Shown piece by piece: positions 52,182 to 61,967 of a stretch of 64,000 nt of DNA (positions are counted from its first letter, which is position 1; each line of letters opens with the position of its first letter). Origin of the DNA: Planctomycetota bacterium (GTDB taxonomy: Bacteria > Planctomycetota > Planctomycetia > Pirellulales > PALSA-1355); contig QQVE01000068.1 in the NCBI GenBank assembly GCA_003389325.1, positions 1 through 64,000 of the forward strand, in the 5' to 3' direction. A program made the position numbers and the translations under genes. The notes under the pieces are model-generated. The model worked only from the letters and a program-made list of their open reading frames with translations. It was not told the origin of the DNA and ran no database searches.

Positions 52182-54773
52182 ATGGCCACGGCGCCCGACG
52201 CATTTCAAGCCGCCTTCGCCCACCATCAGGCTGGCCGGCTGCGCGAGGCAGAAACGCTCTACCGGCAAGTGCTGCAGGGCCAGCCGGGGCACGTCGACGC
52301 GCTGCACCTGCTGGGCGTGCTCGCGCATCAGTGCGGGCAGAACGAGACGGCCGAGAAACTGATCGCCCGGGCCATTGGCCTGGCCGGCAATCGGGCTCTG
52401 TTCCACGCCAACCTGGGCGCGGTACTCAAGGCGCAGGGCAAGCTTGCCGCGGCCGAAACGTCGCTACGCCGGGCGCTGGAACTCGACGCCAATCAGCCGG
52501 ATGCGCACAACAACCTGGGCAACGTGCTGTTGGCCCGCGGGCTGACCGACGAGGCGGCCGAGGCCTATCGTCGGGCCATCGGCCTGCGCGAAAGCTTCGC
52601 CGAGCCGCACAACAACCTGGCCACCATCCTGCACGGCCGGGGCCAATTGGACGAGGCGGCAAGACACTTTCGCCGGGCCATCGAGCTCAAGCCGAACTAC
52701 GTCGATGCCCACAATAACCTGGGCACAACGCTCAAGGAGCAGGGTCAGCTCGCCGAAGCCGAGACCGCCTACCGGCAGGCGCTTGGGCTGGCTCCGCAGA
52801 ACAGCGTGACGCACGTCAATTTGGGCACGGTGCACCAGGCCCGAGGCCGCCTGGACGAGGCCGCCGCCGCGTACCGCGAGGCACTTGCGCTCGATTCTCG
52901 TTCGGCCGTAGCGCTGAACAACCTGGGAACGGTCTTCAAGGAGCAGGGGAAGCTCGACGAGGCCATCGAGCGATTCGAGCAGGCGATCGCCGCCGATCCC
53001 CAACTGGCCGAGGCGCACTGCAACCTGGGCGGCGCCCGGCAGGCTCAACAGGATTACGCGGCCGCGAGCGAGTGTTATCGCCGGGCGCTTGCGCTCGATC
53101 CGCGGCATGTGTCGGCGCTGGTGAACCTCGGCAAGCTGCACCACCACGCCGGACGGGTCGACGAGGCGCTCGAGCATTTCAATCGGGCCATCGCGGCCGA
53201 CGACAAGATGCCGGCGGCCTACCTGGGTCGGGCCGATACGTACAAGCTGCTGACGCGCACCGCCGAAGCCATCTCCGACTATCAAACCGCGCTTCGTCTG
53301 CAGCCGCACTATCCCGAGGCCTACAACAACCTGGCCGTGCTGTACACCGATCTGGGGCAGCCCGAGCAGGCCGTCGAGTGCTGCCAGCAGGGGCTTGCCC
53401 AGCAAGACGACCTGGCGGCACTGCATGCCAATCTGGCCACGGCGCTGGCGTGGCAGGGGCGCCGCGACGAGGCCGTGGTCGAATCGCGCCGCGCGGTCGA
53501 GCTGCGGCCCGAGAGTGCGGCCGAGTTCAGCAATTTACTCTACGGGCTGAACTTCGTGCCCGGCTACGATCCGCAAGCACTGTTCGAGGAACACCTGGAA
53601 TGGGCCCGGCGACATGCCGAGCCGCTCACTGCCGTTGCCGCGCCGCATGCGAACGATCCCACGCCCACCCGGCGATTGCGGCTGGGCTATGTCTCGCCGT
53701 ACTTCCGCGAGCACGCCGTGAACTTCTTCAGCGAGCCGCTGATCACGTCGCACGATCACGACCAATTCGCGGTCTTCTGCTATAGCGACGTGCGCGTGCC
53801 CGACGCCGCCACGCGGCGCATCGAGCAGAGCGCCGACCACTGGCGGCCGGTGCGCTACCAGAGCGACGAGCAACTGGCCGAACAGATTCGCCGCGACCGG
53901 ATCGACATCCTGGTCGACCTCACGGGGCACATCGCCGGCAACCGCCTGCTGGCGTTTGCTCGCAAACCGGCGCCGGTGCAGGTGACCTACATCGGCTATC
54001 AGAACACAACGGGCATGTCGGCCATGGACTATCGCCTGACCGACGAGCGGGCCGATCCGCCGGGCCGCACCGAACACTTGCACACCGAGCAGTTGGTGCG
54101 GCTGCCTAAGAGCTACTTCTGCTATCGACCCGCCGAGGACGCGGCGGAGATCACGCCCCTGCCGGCGGCCGAGTCGGGCCGGGTGACGTTTGGCTCGTTC
54201 AACAACTACAGCAAGGTCACGCCGCAAGTGATCGAAGCCTGGATCGAGATCCTTTCCCGCGTGACCGACTCGCGGCTGCTGGTGCTGGCCAACCGGGGCG
54301 GCTACGCCGAGGAGACGTTTCATCGCCGGGCCGCCGAGCGGGGTATCGATCCGGGTCGGATCGAGCTGTTCGACCGCCAGCCGCGAGCGGGCTACTACAA
54401 GCTGCTGGCCCGGGCCGATGTGGCGCTCGATCCCTTTCCGTTCAACGGGCATACGACCACCTGCGATTGCATCTGGCACGGCGTGCCGGTTGTGATGCTC
54501 GAGGGCCAAGTGTACGCTTCGCGATTTGGCGGCAGCGTGCTGGCAAACGTGGGCCTCGAGGAGTTGATTGCCAGCGACGTGGAACAGTATATCGACCTGG
54601 CCGTGGCCTGGGCGGGCGATCTCGAACGCCTGGCACGCGAGCGGGCGGAGCTGCGGCAGCGGATGGCCGAGTCGCCGCTGCTCGACTTCGAGGGCTTCAC
54701 GCGCGAAGTGGAGCAGGCCTATCGCCAGATGTGGGTCACCTGGTGTCGCGAACGATCGCGCTGGGAAGGATAG
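52182..54773 (+). CDS. TPR protein with O-GlcNAc transferase-like (GT41) domain, first
   Basis: The 863-residue protein starts at 52182 (MATAPDAFQAAFAHHQAGRL). Residues 1 to ~480 are tandem 34-residue TPRs with the consensus AxxxLGxxLxxQGxxxEAxxxYRxAL. From ~500 the GT41 catalytic domain follows: LRLGYVSPYFREHAVNFF (first catalytic His), VDLTGHIAGNRLLAFARKPAPV, YIGYQNTTGMSAMDY, FNNYSKVTP (donor-binding Lys) and the donor loop FPFNGHTTTCDCIWHGVPVV. This is the arrangement of OGT and SPY proteins, which glycosylate Ser/Thr of proteins. The sugar and the target are unknown. It begins a co-directional run of six TPR genes. Confidence 0.88.
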   Translation: MATAPDAFQAAFAHHQAGRLREAETLYRQVLQGQPGHVDALHLLGVLAHQCGQNETAEKLIARAIGLAGNRALFHANLGAVLKAQGKLAAAETSLRRALELDANQPDAHNNLGNVLLARGLTDEAAEAYRRAIGLRESFAEPHNNLATILHGRGQLDEAARHFRRAIELKPNYVDAHNNLGTTLKEQGQLAEAETAYRQALGLAPQNSVTHVNLGTVHQARGRLDEAAAAYREALALDSRSAVALNNLGTVFKEQGKLDEAIERFEQAIAADPQLAEAHCNLGGARQAQQDYAAASECYRRALALDPRHVSALVNLGKLHHHAGRVDEALEHFNRAIAADDKMPAAYLGRADTYKLLTRTAEAISDYQTALRLQPHYPEAYNNLAVLYTDLGQPEQAVECCQQGLAQQDDLAALHANLATALAWQGRRDEAVVESRRAVELRPESAAEFSNLLYGLNFVPGYDPQALFEEHLEWARRHAEPLTAVAAPHANDPTPTRRLRLGYVSPYFREHAVNFFSEPLITSHDHDQFAVFCYSDVRVPDAATRRIEQSADHWRPVRYQSDEQLAEQIRRDRIDILVDLTGHIAGNRLLAFARKPAPVQVTYIGYQNTTGMSAMDYRLTDERADPPGRTEHLHTEQLVRLPKSYFCYRPAEDAAEITPLPAAESGRVTFGSFNNYSKVTPQVIEAWIEILSRVTDSRLLVLANRGGYAEETFHRRAAERGIDPGRIELFDRQPRAGYYKLLARADVALDPFPFNGHTTTCDCIWHGVPVVMLEGQVYASRFGGSVLANVGLEELIASDVEQYIDLAVAWAGDLERLARERAELRQRMAESPLLDFEGFTREVEQAYRQMWVTWCRERSRWEG

Positions 54774-54780
54774 CGACGCA

Positions 54781-57048
54781 ATGCAGTCCCTTGAAGAAAC
54801 CTTTCAAACCGCGATGAAGTGCCACGACGCCGGCGACTACCGCCAGGCCGAAGCGCTCTATCGCCAGGTGCTCACCGCCGACCCGCAGCACGCCCAGGCG
54901 ACGCACCTGCTGGGGTTGTTGGCCTATCAGGTCGGCAAGCACGAGTTGGCCGTGAAGCTTGTCAGCCAGGCCATTCGCCTCGACGGGGCGCAGCCGACGT
55001 TTCACACCACGCTGGCCGAGGCCTACCGGGAGCTGGGCAAAGTGCCCGAGGCCATGCAGTGCTACCGGCAGGCGCTGCGCATCAAGCCCGACTATCCGCA
55101 GGCTCACAATAACTTGGGCGTGCTGGTGCAGGCTCAAGGCAACCCGGCCGAGGCGATGGCTCACTATCGCGAGGCGGTGCGCGCGGCGCCGAACTATGCC
55201 GACGCGCATCACAACCTGGGATACGCCTTGCAGCAGCAAGGCCAGTGGGAGGCGGCGGCCGCCGAGTTTTCCGCGGCGCTACGTGCTCGCCCCGACTATG
55301 CCGACGCGCGGATGGCGCTGGGGGCGACGCTGCAGGCCCAGGGCAAGCAAGCCGAAGCGATGGCCCACTTCCAGGAACTGGGCAAAACGCACCCCGACTC
55401 GCCGCAGGTGCAGTGCGCTCTGGGGGCGGGGCATCAGGGGCTGGGCAACTATGCCGCCGCCGAAGCGTGTTATCGCCGCGCGATCCAGCTGGCCCCGACC
55501 TTTGGCGAGGCGTACTACAACCTCGGCACGGCCTTGCACAACCTCGACCGCGACATGGAGGCCATCGCCGTCTACCAGGAAGCGCTCAAGCACAATCCGC
55601 AATTGGCCATCGCCTGGTCGAACCTGGCCAATACCTATCTGGGGCTGGTTCGTCCCGACGAGGCGGCCGACGCCGCCCGCAAAGCGCTCGAGCTGACGCC
55701 GCAATCGCACACCTCGATGGGCAACCTGGCCACCGCGCTGCAGATGCAGGGGGACATGGACGGCGCGATCGCCGCCTTTCGCCGCTGCATCGAGCTGAAC
55801 CCGGGCGACGCGGGCAACCACAGCAACCTGCTGTATACGCTCAATTTTCATCCGGGCTACGACGCCGAAACGCTGTTTGCCGAGCACCGTGCCTGGGCCG
55901 CGCGGCACGCCGACCCGCTCACGGCCGCGGCCGCGCCGCACGCCAACGACCGCACGCCCGACCGCCGGCTGCGCGTAGGCTACGTATCGGCTCATTTTCG
56001 CCATCACGCCGTGGCGTTCTTCGCCGAGCCGATGCTGGCGGCGCACGATCCGCAGCAGGTCGAGGTGGTGTGCTACGCCGATCTGCGCCGGGCCGATGCC
56101 GTGACCGAGCGCTTTCACCAGCGGGCTCACCAGTGGCGCGACATCACGCGGTTGCTGCCGCATCAAATCGCCGAGTTGGTGCGGCAGGACCAGGTCGACA
56201 TCCTCGTCGACCTGGCCGGACACATCGGCGACAACCGCCTGCTGGCCTTTGCGCACAAGCCTGCCCCGGTACAGGTGACGTACCTGGGCTACCAAAACAC
56301 GACGGGCATGGCGGCGATGGATTATCGGCTGACCGATGCCCATGCCGACCCGCCGGGAATAACCGACGCCTACTACACCGAGCAACTGGTGCGGCTGCCC
56401 GGCGCGTTCTTTTGCTTTGCGCCGCCGGAGCCGGCCCCGCCGCTGGTTGCCCCGCCGTCGCAGCGCGAGGGGCGCGTGACGTTTGCGTCGCTCAACCACA
56501 TACACAAGCTCACCGACGAGGCGTTTCGAGTGTGGGCCCGCATCTTGCAACGCGTGCCCGATTCGCGGCTGGTGGTGCTGGCCTATCCGGAGGGTGTGCT
56601 TGCGAAGCGGGTGCGAGACCTGCTGGCTGGCGAGGGCGTGGACCCCGGCCGGGTGGAAGTGGTCGGCAAGCGGCCGCGGTACGACTACCTGTTAATGCAC
56701 GATCACATCGACATCGCGCTGGATACGTTTCCGTTCAACGGCCACACGACGGTGTGCGACGCCCTGTGGATGGGCGTGCCTTCGATTATGATGGAGGGTG
56801 ACCGCTACGCCTCGCGGTTCGGCGGCAGCACGCTGCTGGGCGTGGGATTAGACGATCTGATCGCCCGCGACGCCGAGACGTACGTGGAGAAAGCCGTGGC
56901 GCTGGCCCAAGACGGTGCGCGGCTGGCCGAGTTGCGCGCGACGTTGCGCGAGCGGATGCAAGCATCGCCGCTGGTCGACGCGAAATCCTTTACGCAAAAA
57001 CTGGAAAACGCCTACCGGCAGATGTGGCACACGTGGTGCGCGAAATAA
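54781..57048 (+). CDS. TPR protein with O-GlcNAc transferase-like (GT41) domain, second
   Basis: The 755-residue protein begins seven bases after the first OGT-like gene (MQSLEETFQTAMKCHDAGDY). About ten TPRs (1 to ~390) precede a GT41 domain with the same key residues: LRVGYVSAHFRHHAVAFF, VDLAGHIGDNRLLAFAHKPAPV, YLGYQNTTGMAAMDY, LNHIHKLTD (Lys) and FPFNGHTTVCDALWMGVPSI. It is a paralogue of the gene before it, sharing its domain order and ending (AYRQMWHTWC against AYRQMWVTWC), so the pair arose by tandem duplication. The TPR parts differ more than the catalytic parts, suggesting different protein targets. Confidence 0.88.
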   Translation: MQSLEETFQTAMKCHDAGDYRQAEALYRQVLTADPQHAQATHLLGLLAYQVGKHELAVKLVSQAIRLDGAQPTFHTTLAEAYRELGKVPEAMQCYRQALRIKPDYPQAHNNLGVLVQAQGNPAEAMAHYREAVRAAPNYADAHHNLGYALQQQGQWEAAAAEFSAALRARPDYADARMALGATLQAQGKQAEAMAHFQELGKTHPDSPQVQCALGAGHQGLGNYAAAEACYRRAIQLAPTFGEAYYNLGTALHNLDRDMEAIAVYQEALKHNPQLAIAWSNLANTYLGLVRPDEAADAARKALELTPQSHTSMGNLATALQMQGDMDGAIAAFRRCIELNPGDAGNHSNLLYTLNFHPGYDAETLFAEHRAWAARHADPLTAAAAPHANDRTPDRRLRVGYVSAHFRHHAVAFFAEPMLAAHDPQQVEVVCYADLRRADAVTERFHQRAHQWRDITRLLPHQIAELVRQDQVDILVDLAGHIGDNRLLAFAHKPAPVQVTYLGYQNTTGMAAMDYRLTDAHADPPGITDAYYTEQLVRLPGAFFCFAPPEPAPPLVAPPSQREGRVTFASLNHIHKLTDEAFRVWARILQRVPDSRLVVLAYPEGVLAKRVRDLLAGEGVDPGRVEVVGKRPRYDYLLMHDHIDIALDTFPFNGHTTVCDALWMGVPSIMMEGDRYASRFGGSTLLGVGLDDLIARDAETYVEKAVALAQDGARLAELRATLRERMQASPLVDAKSFTQKLENAYRQMWHTWCAK

Positions 57049-57089
57049 AGCACGCTCCCTCGTGCCACGCTGCCCGACGGATTTACACC

Positions 57090-57767
57090 ATGCCCGAATT
57101 GAACGAAGTGCTGCAAGTCGGACTGGAGCATCACAAGGCCGGCCGCCTGATGGAGGCCGAGCGGTCGTATCGGCAGGCGCTGGCGATTCATCCTCGCCAT
57201 GCGCAGACCTTCCACCTGCTGGGCCTGCTGGCCTTTCAGGCGGAGAAGCCCGAACTGGCGGCCGAGTACGTCGAGCAAGCGATCAAGATCGACGCCTTTC
57301 ACGCGCCCTTTCAGGTCGACATGGCGGAGATCTACCGGGCCCTGGGCCGCACGAACGACGCCATCGCCGTGGCCCGCAAGGCGGTGACGCTGGATCCCGA
57401 AGCGGCCGATGCCCACACGACGCTGGGCATGCTGTTGGACGAGGCCGGCCAGCACGAGGAGGCCGTGGCCTGCTACCAGCAGGCGATCGAGGCGAATCCT
57501 GAATACGCCGTCGCCCATGCCGCAATGGGCACGGCGCTTGAGCGTGCCGGCAAACTGGACGAGGCCCAGGCGTCGTTTGAGCGGGCCACGCAGCTCTCGC
57601 CCGGCAGCGCGGAGATCTACATTCAGCTAGGTCGTCTGCTGCACTCGCGCCAGAAGCTGGTCGAGGCGGTTGCCTGCTACCAGAAAGCCAAGCAGTTGCA
57701 GCCGGATCATCCCGTGGCCGACCAGTTGGCCCAGCAGGCGCGCGCCGCGATCGCTTCTCAATCGTAA
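57090..57767 (+). CDS. TPR-only protein in the glycosyltransferase array
   Basis: This 225-residue protein has the same N-terminal repeat as its neighbours (VGLEHHKAGRLMEAERSYRQ) and six or so TPRs, but ends without a catalytic domain. The end shows no sign of a frameshift into a GT domain before the next start (22 bases later). Possible roles are an adaptor for one of the transferases or a remnant of a duplicated gene that lost its enzymatic half. It lies 41 bases after the second OGT-like gene. Confidence 0.78.
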   Translation: MPELNEVLQVGLEHHKAGRLMEAERSYRQALAIHPRHAQTFHLLGLLAFQAEKPELAAEYVEQAIKIDAFHAPFQVDMAEIYRALGRTNDAIAVARKAVTLDPEAADAHTTLGMLLDEAGQHEEAVACYQQAIEANPEYAVAHAAMGTALERAGKLDEAQASFERATQLSPGSAEIYIQLGRLLHSRQKLVEAVACYQKAKQLQPDHPVADQLAQQARAAIASQS

Positions 57768-57789
57768 GCCACCGGGGGCACGACGCCTC

Positions 57790-60057
57790 ATGTCGAATGT
57801 TGCCGAAACGCTGCAGCAGGGCCTGGCCCATCACCAGGCGGGCCGCCTCGTGCAGGCCGAGCAGCTCTATCGCCAGGTGCTGGCCGCCAACCCCCAGCAC
57901 GCCGGCGCCTTGCACCTGCTGGGGCTCGTGGCCCTGCAGGCCGGACGCAGCGACCTGGCCGTGGAGTACATTTCGCGGGCCATCCTGCTGGATGGCGGCC
58001 AGGCGGCGTTCCATGCCAACCTGGGCGAGGCGCTTCGCGCCCGGGGGCAGCTCGAGGACGCGAGGCGCAGCTACGTCCAAGCGCTGCGCCTGCACCCGCA
58101 CCTGGCCGAGGCTCACAACAATCTCGGCACGATCCTGCAGGCGCTGGGCAACGTGGATGAAGCCATTGCCCACTACCAGCAGGCCGTGGCGGCCAAGCCG
58201 CAGTATGCCGACGCGCACAACAACCTGGGCAACGCCTACCAGCAGCAAGGGAAACAGGACGCCGCCACGGAGTGCTACCGCCGCGCGATTGAAGTCGAAC
58301 CGCGCTATCCCAAAGCGCACTACAACTTGGGCGTGGCGCTGGCCAGCCGGGGCGCGCTCGAGGAAGCCGCCCAATTGTTCGAGCAGGCGATTGCGCTAGT
58401 GCCGCAATACGCCGACGCTCACTACGGACTGGCGTTGACGTTGCAGAAGCGCAACCAGCGGGAGCGGGCCGTCGCCGAATACCAGGAGGCCCTGCGGCTA
58501 CGCCCCAAATGGCCCGAGGCCTTAAGCAGCCTGGGAACGCTCTATCAGGCCGAGGGCAGGCTCGACGAGGCCGCCCGGCAATACGAGCAAGCGCTGGCCG
58601 TGCAGGACAACTACGCCGAGGCCCACTACAACCTGGGCACGCTCTTCAAGGAACAAGGACGCATCGACGAGGCCATCGCGCGGTATCGCCGGGCAATCGA
58701 GTGCAAAGCTTCCTTCCCCGAGCCGCACTACAACCTGGGCACGCTATTGCAGCAGCAGGGCCATCTCGAGGAAGCGGCCGCCGCCTACGAAGAAGCCGTG
58801 CGCCTGCGGCCGAGCTACTCGCTTGCCCACAACAACCTGGGCAACGTTTATCGCGACCTCGATCGCACCGACGAGGCCATCGCCTGCTACGAACGGGCGT
58901 TGGCCATCGAGCCGGAAAGCAGCGAGGCGCATCTCAACCTGGGCTCGGCCTTGCAGCGGCAGGGGCACCTCGAACGCACGCTGGAATGCTATCGCCAGGC
59001 GATGGAGAGCAATCCGGACTGCGCCGAGGCCTACAACAATCTCGGCACGGCCCTGCAGGAGCTGGGACGCTCCGACGAAGCGCTCGAATGCTACGCCCGC
59101 AGCATCGAACTGTCGCCCGAGGTGGCCGAGCCGCACTTCAATCGAGCGCTGGTGCAGTTGAGCCGCGGCCGCTTTGACGAGGGCTGGGAAGGCTTTGCCT
59201 GGCGCTTGCAGTGCAAACACTATCCGAAGCGATCGTTCGACAAGCCGCTGTGGGACGGCGGCAAGCTCGAGGGCACGCTGCTGGTGCATGCCGAGCAGGG
59301 CTTTGGCGACACGATGCAGTTCGTGCGCTATCTCGACGAGGTCAAGCGCCGCGCCGGCGGCCGCGTCCTGCTCGAGGTGCAACCGCCGCTCGTGCCGCTG
59401 CTGCAATGCTCGGGCTACGATGAGGCCTTTGCCTCGCGCGAGGACCTGCCAGCGCTGGACGCGCACGTGCCGCTGTTGCAGTTGCCGGCGCTATTTCACA
59501 CCACCTTCGAGAATCTGCCCGGCGAGGTGCCGTACCTGGAGGCCGATCCGGAGTTGGTCGAGAAGTGGCAGGCGGAGTTCGCGAATCGGCAGGGCGTCCA
59601 GGTCGGCATCGCCTGGCAGGGGAATCCCAAGTACTCGTTCGACCGGCGGCGATCGATCTCGCTGGCCGAGTTCGCGCCGCTGGCCGAAGTGCCGGGCGTG
59701 CACTTGTTGAGCCTGCAGAAGGGGCAGGGCAGCGAGCAGGTGGAGGCATTGGCCGGGCGGCTGGGCGTGGAGGACCTCGCCGCGCGGTTGGACGTCGATG
59801 CCGGCGCGTTCATGGACACTGCGGCCGTGATGCAGCACCTCGATCTGGTCGTCACGTCGGACACGGCCACGGCGCACCTGGCCGGCGCGCTGGGCGTGCC
59901 GGTGTGGGTGGCATTGTCGACCGCGCCCGACTGGCGCTGGTTCCTGGATCGGACCGATTCGCCCTGGTATCCTTCGATGCGGCTGTTCCGGCAGCCGTCG
60001 CCGGGAGACTGGGGCAGCGTGTTTGCGGCGATCGCCGAGGAACTGGGCAATCGCTGA
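57790..60057 (+). CDS. TPR protein with GT9-like glycosyltransferase domain, first
   Basis: The 755-residue protein starts MSNVAETLQQGLAHHQAGRL. About a dozen TPRs (1 to ~450) lead to a domain that begins FDEGWEGFAWRLQCKHYPKR and has LLVHAEQGFGDTMQFVRYL, VQVGIAWQGNPKYSFDRRRS and the donor-side VVTSDTATAHLAGALGVPVWVAL. This matches the TPR-linked GT9/heptosyltransferase-like domains in many bacteria and cyanobacteria. The acceptor is unknown; a cell-surface glycan or protein is possible. The start is 22 bases after the TPR-only gene. Confidence 0.85.
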   Translation: MSNVAETLQQGLAHHQAGRLVQAEQLYRQVLAANPQHAGALHLLGLVALQAGRSDLAVEYISRAILLDGGQAAFHANLGEALRARGQLEDARRSYVQALRLHPHLAEAHNNLGTILQALGNVDEAIAHYQQAVAAKPQYADAHNNLGNAYQQQGKQDAATECYRRAIEVEPRYPKAHYNLGVALASRGALEEAAQLFEQAIALVPQYADAHYGLALTLQKRNQRERAVAEYQEALRLRPKWPEALSSLGTLYQAEGRLDEAARQYEQALAVQDNYAEAHYNLGTLFKEQGRIDEAIARYRRAIECKASFPEPHYNLGTLLQQQGHLEEAAAAYEEAVRLRPSYSLAHNNLGNVYRDLDRTDEAIACYERALAIEPESSEAHLNLGSALQRQGHLERTLECYRQAMESNPDCAEAYNNLGTALQELGRSDEALECYARSIELSPEVAEPHFNRALVQLSRGRFDEGWEGFAWRLQCKHYPKRSFDKPLWDGGKLEGTLLVHAEQGFGDTMQFVRYLDEVKRRAGGRVLLEVQPPLVPLLQCSGYDEAFASREDLPALDAHVPLLQLPALFHTTFENLPGEVPYLEADPELVEKWQAEFANRQGVQVGIAWQGNPKYSFDRRRSISLAEFAPLAEVPGVHLLSLQKGQGSEQVEALAGRLGVEDLAARLDVDAGAFMDTAAVMQHLDLVVTSDTATAHLAGALGVPVWVALSTAPDWRWFLDRTDSPWYPSMRLFRQPSPGDWGSVFAAIAEELGNR

Positions 60058-60091
60058 ATCTTGGCCCCGCCGCGTGCAGGAGCTTGGCCCC

Positions 60092-61798
60092 ATGCAAGAC
60101 GTCGCCGAAGCACTGCGCGTGGCTTTGGAGCATCACCAGGCGGGGCGCCTGGATGCGGCCGAGAACGTCTTTCGCCAGGTGCTCGCGCAGGACCCCAACA
60201 ACGTCGCGGCGCTGAACAACCTGGGCAACGTGCTGCGCGACCGCGCCGACTTTCCCCCCGCGGTGGAGTGCTTCCGCCGGGCCGTGGCGTTGGTGCCGCA
60301 CGTGGCCGAGCTGCACTACAACCTGGCCAACGCCCTGCGAGCTGTCGGCCAGAAAGAGCAGGCGCTCGAGTCCTATCGCCAGGCCATCACGATCGCGCCG
60401 CACCTGGCCGTGGCCCACAACAACCTGGGGACGCTGCTCAAGTCGCAGGGCGATCTCGAAGGCGCCGAGCGGGCGTTCGCCGAAGCGGTGCGGCTCGAGC
60501 CGAAGTATGCCGACGCGCATTACAATCTCGGCAACGTGCAGCAGGCGCGGCGCCACTTTGCCGCCGCGCGGAGCAGCTACCAGCGATCTTTGGAATTGCG
60601 GCCCGACAACGCGGCCGCCCACTACAACCTGGGCACGGTCTGGCAAACCGAAAAGAACGACGAGGCGGCCCGGGCGGAGTTTCTCGAGGCACTCCGCATC
60701 CAGCCGAGGTATCCGGAGCCGCTTTGCAACCTCGGCATCCTGCATCTGGCCCGCGGCGAAGATGAGCAGGCGCTGGCCCATTTCGAGCAGGCCCTGGCGA
60801 TCGACCCCGAATGCCCCGAAGCGCATTTCAATCGCGGCGCCGTGCACCTGGCCCACGGCAACTACGCCGCGGGCTGGCCGGAGTATGCCTGGCACACGCG
60901 CTGCCCGCTGTACGGCGATCGCCAGTTCGACAGCGTGCGCTGGCAGGGCGAGCCGCTCGAGGGACGCACGCTGCTGGTGCACTGCCATCATGGCATGGGG
61001 GATACGCTGCAGTTCTCGCGGCTGGTGGGCGAAGTGCGCCGCCGCGGGGCGGGCCGCGTGCTGCTGGCCGCGCAAGAGAAGCTGCATCCGCTGTTGTCCG
61101 AGGCGGGGCTGGACTGCGAACTGGTGTCGCCGAACGACGTCGAGCGCGAGCTGTCGTTCGACGTGTACGTCTCGCTGATGTCGTTGCCGGGCGTCTTGCA
61201 GTTGACCGATGCGACGATTCCCGGCGAGCCCTACCTGCGGGCCGCGGAAGCGCGCGTCGCGGAATGGCGTGAGGCGCTCTCGCGCTTCGAAGGCTTTCGC
61301 GTGGGCATCGCCTGGCAGGGGAATCGCCACTATGCCTGGGATCACCTGCGATCGATTCCACTGGCGGCGTTCGAGCCGTTGGCCGGCGTGCCCGGTGTGC
61401 AGTTGATGAGCCTGCAATTCGGCTTCGGGCGGGAACAGTTGGCCGACGTGGCGTTTCCCGTGACCGATTTGTCGCAGGGGATCGATCGCGAGGGCGCGTT
61501 CGTGGACACGGCCGCGATCATCGCGAACCTCGACCTGGTGATCAGCTCGGACACGGCGCTTGCGCACCTGGCCGGCGCGCTGGGCGCGCGAACGTGGACG
61601 GCGCTGCCGTGCGGAGCGGAGTGGCGCTGGCAGCGCGCCGGTAAGACTACGCCCTGGTATGGGTCGATGCAACTATTTCGTCAAACGTCCGTGGGACGCT
61701 GGGACGACGTGTTCGCCGAGATGGCACGCCGGTTGCAAGAGGAGGTCGCCGCGAAAGATCGTGTGTCGAAGCGCGACGGCAGTGGAATAATCGAATAG
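60092..61798 (+). CDS. TPR protein with GT9-like glycosyltransferase domain, second
   Basis: The 568-residue protein starts at 60092 with AGGAG 9 bases upstream. The first TPR (LRVALEHHQAGRLDAAENVF) again matches its neighbours; about seven TPRs precede the catalytic part: YAAGWPEYAWHTRCPLYGDR, LLVHCHHGMGDTLQFSRLVG, FRVGIAWQGNRHYAWDHLRS and VISSDTALAHLAGALGARTW. It is shorter than the preceding gene mainly because it has fewer TPRs. Spacing (34 bases) puts it in the same operon. The product is cytoplasmic, with no signal or membrane helix. Confidence 0.85.
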   Translation: MQDVAEALRVALEHHQAGRLDAAENVFRQVLAQDPNNVAALNNLGNVLRDRADFPPAVECFRRAVALVPHVAELHYNLANALRAVGQKEQALESYRQAITIAPHLAVAHNNLGTLLKSQGDLEGAERAFAEAVRLEPKYADAHYNLGNVQQARRHFAAARSSYQRSLELRPDNAAAHYNLGTVWQTEKNDEAARAEFLEALRIQPRYPEPLCNLGILHLARGEDEQALAHFEQALAIDPECPEAHFNRGAVHLAHGNYAAGWPEYAWHTRCPLYGDRQFDSVRWQGEPLEGRTLLVHCHHGMGDTLQFSRLVGEVRRRGAGRVLLAAQEKLHPLLSEAGLDCELVSPNDVERELSFDVYVSLMSLPGVLQLTDATIPGEPYLRAAEARVAEWREALSRFEGFRVGIAWQGNRHYAWDHLRSIPLAAFEPLAGVPGVQLMSLQFGFGREQLADVAFPVTDLSQGIDREGAFVDTAAIIANLDLVISSDTALAHLAGALGARTWTALPCGAEWRWQRAGKTTPWYGSMQLFRQTSVGRWDDVFAEMARRLQEEVAAKDRVSKRDGSGIIE

Positions 61799-61967
61799 AA
61801 TAGCAACGAACGATTCACGGTTTCTTAACTGCCGCCGCCGCGCACCAGAATCTAGTTGCCCGGCGCCGCAGATGCATCTACGATCCAGGGTGCATGGCGC
61901 AAGCGCGAAGACTCCCTGGTCGAAGTGCTTGCTCGCGTTAGCCACCCGTCATCAAAGAGTCTGGTTC

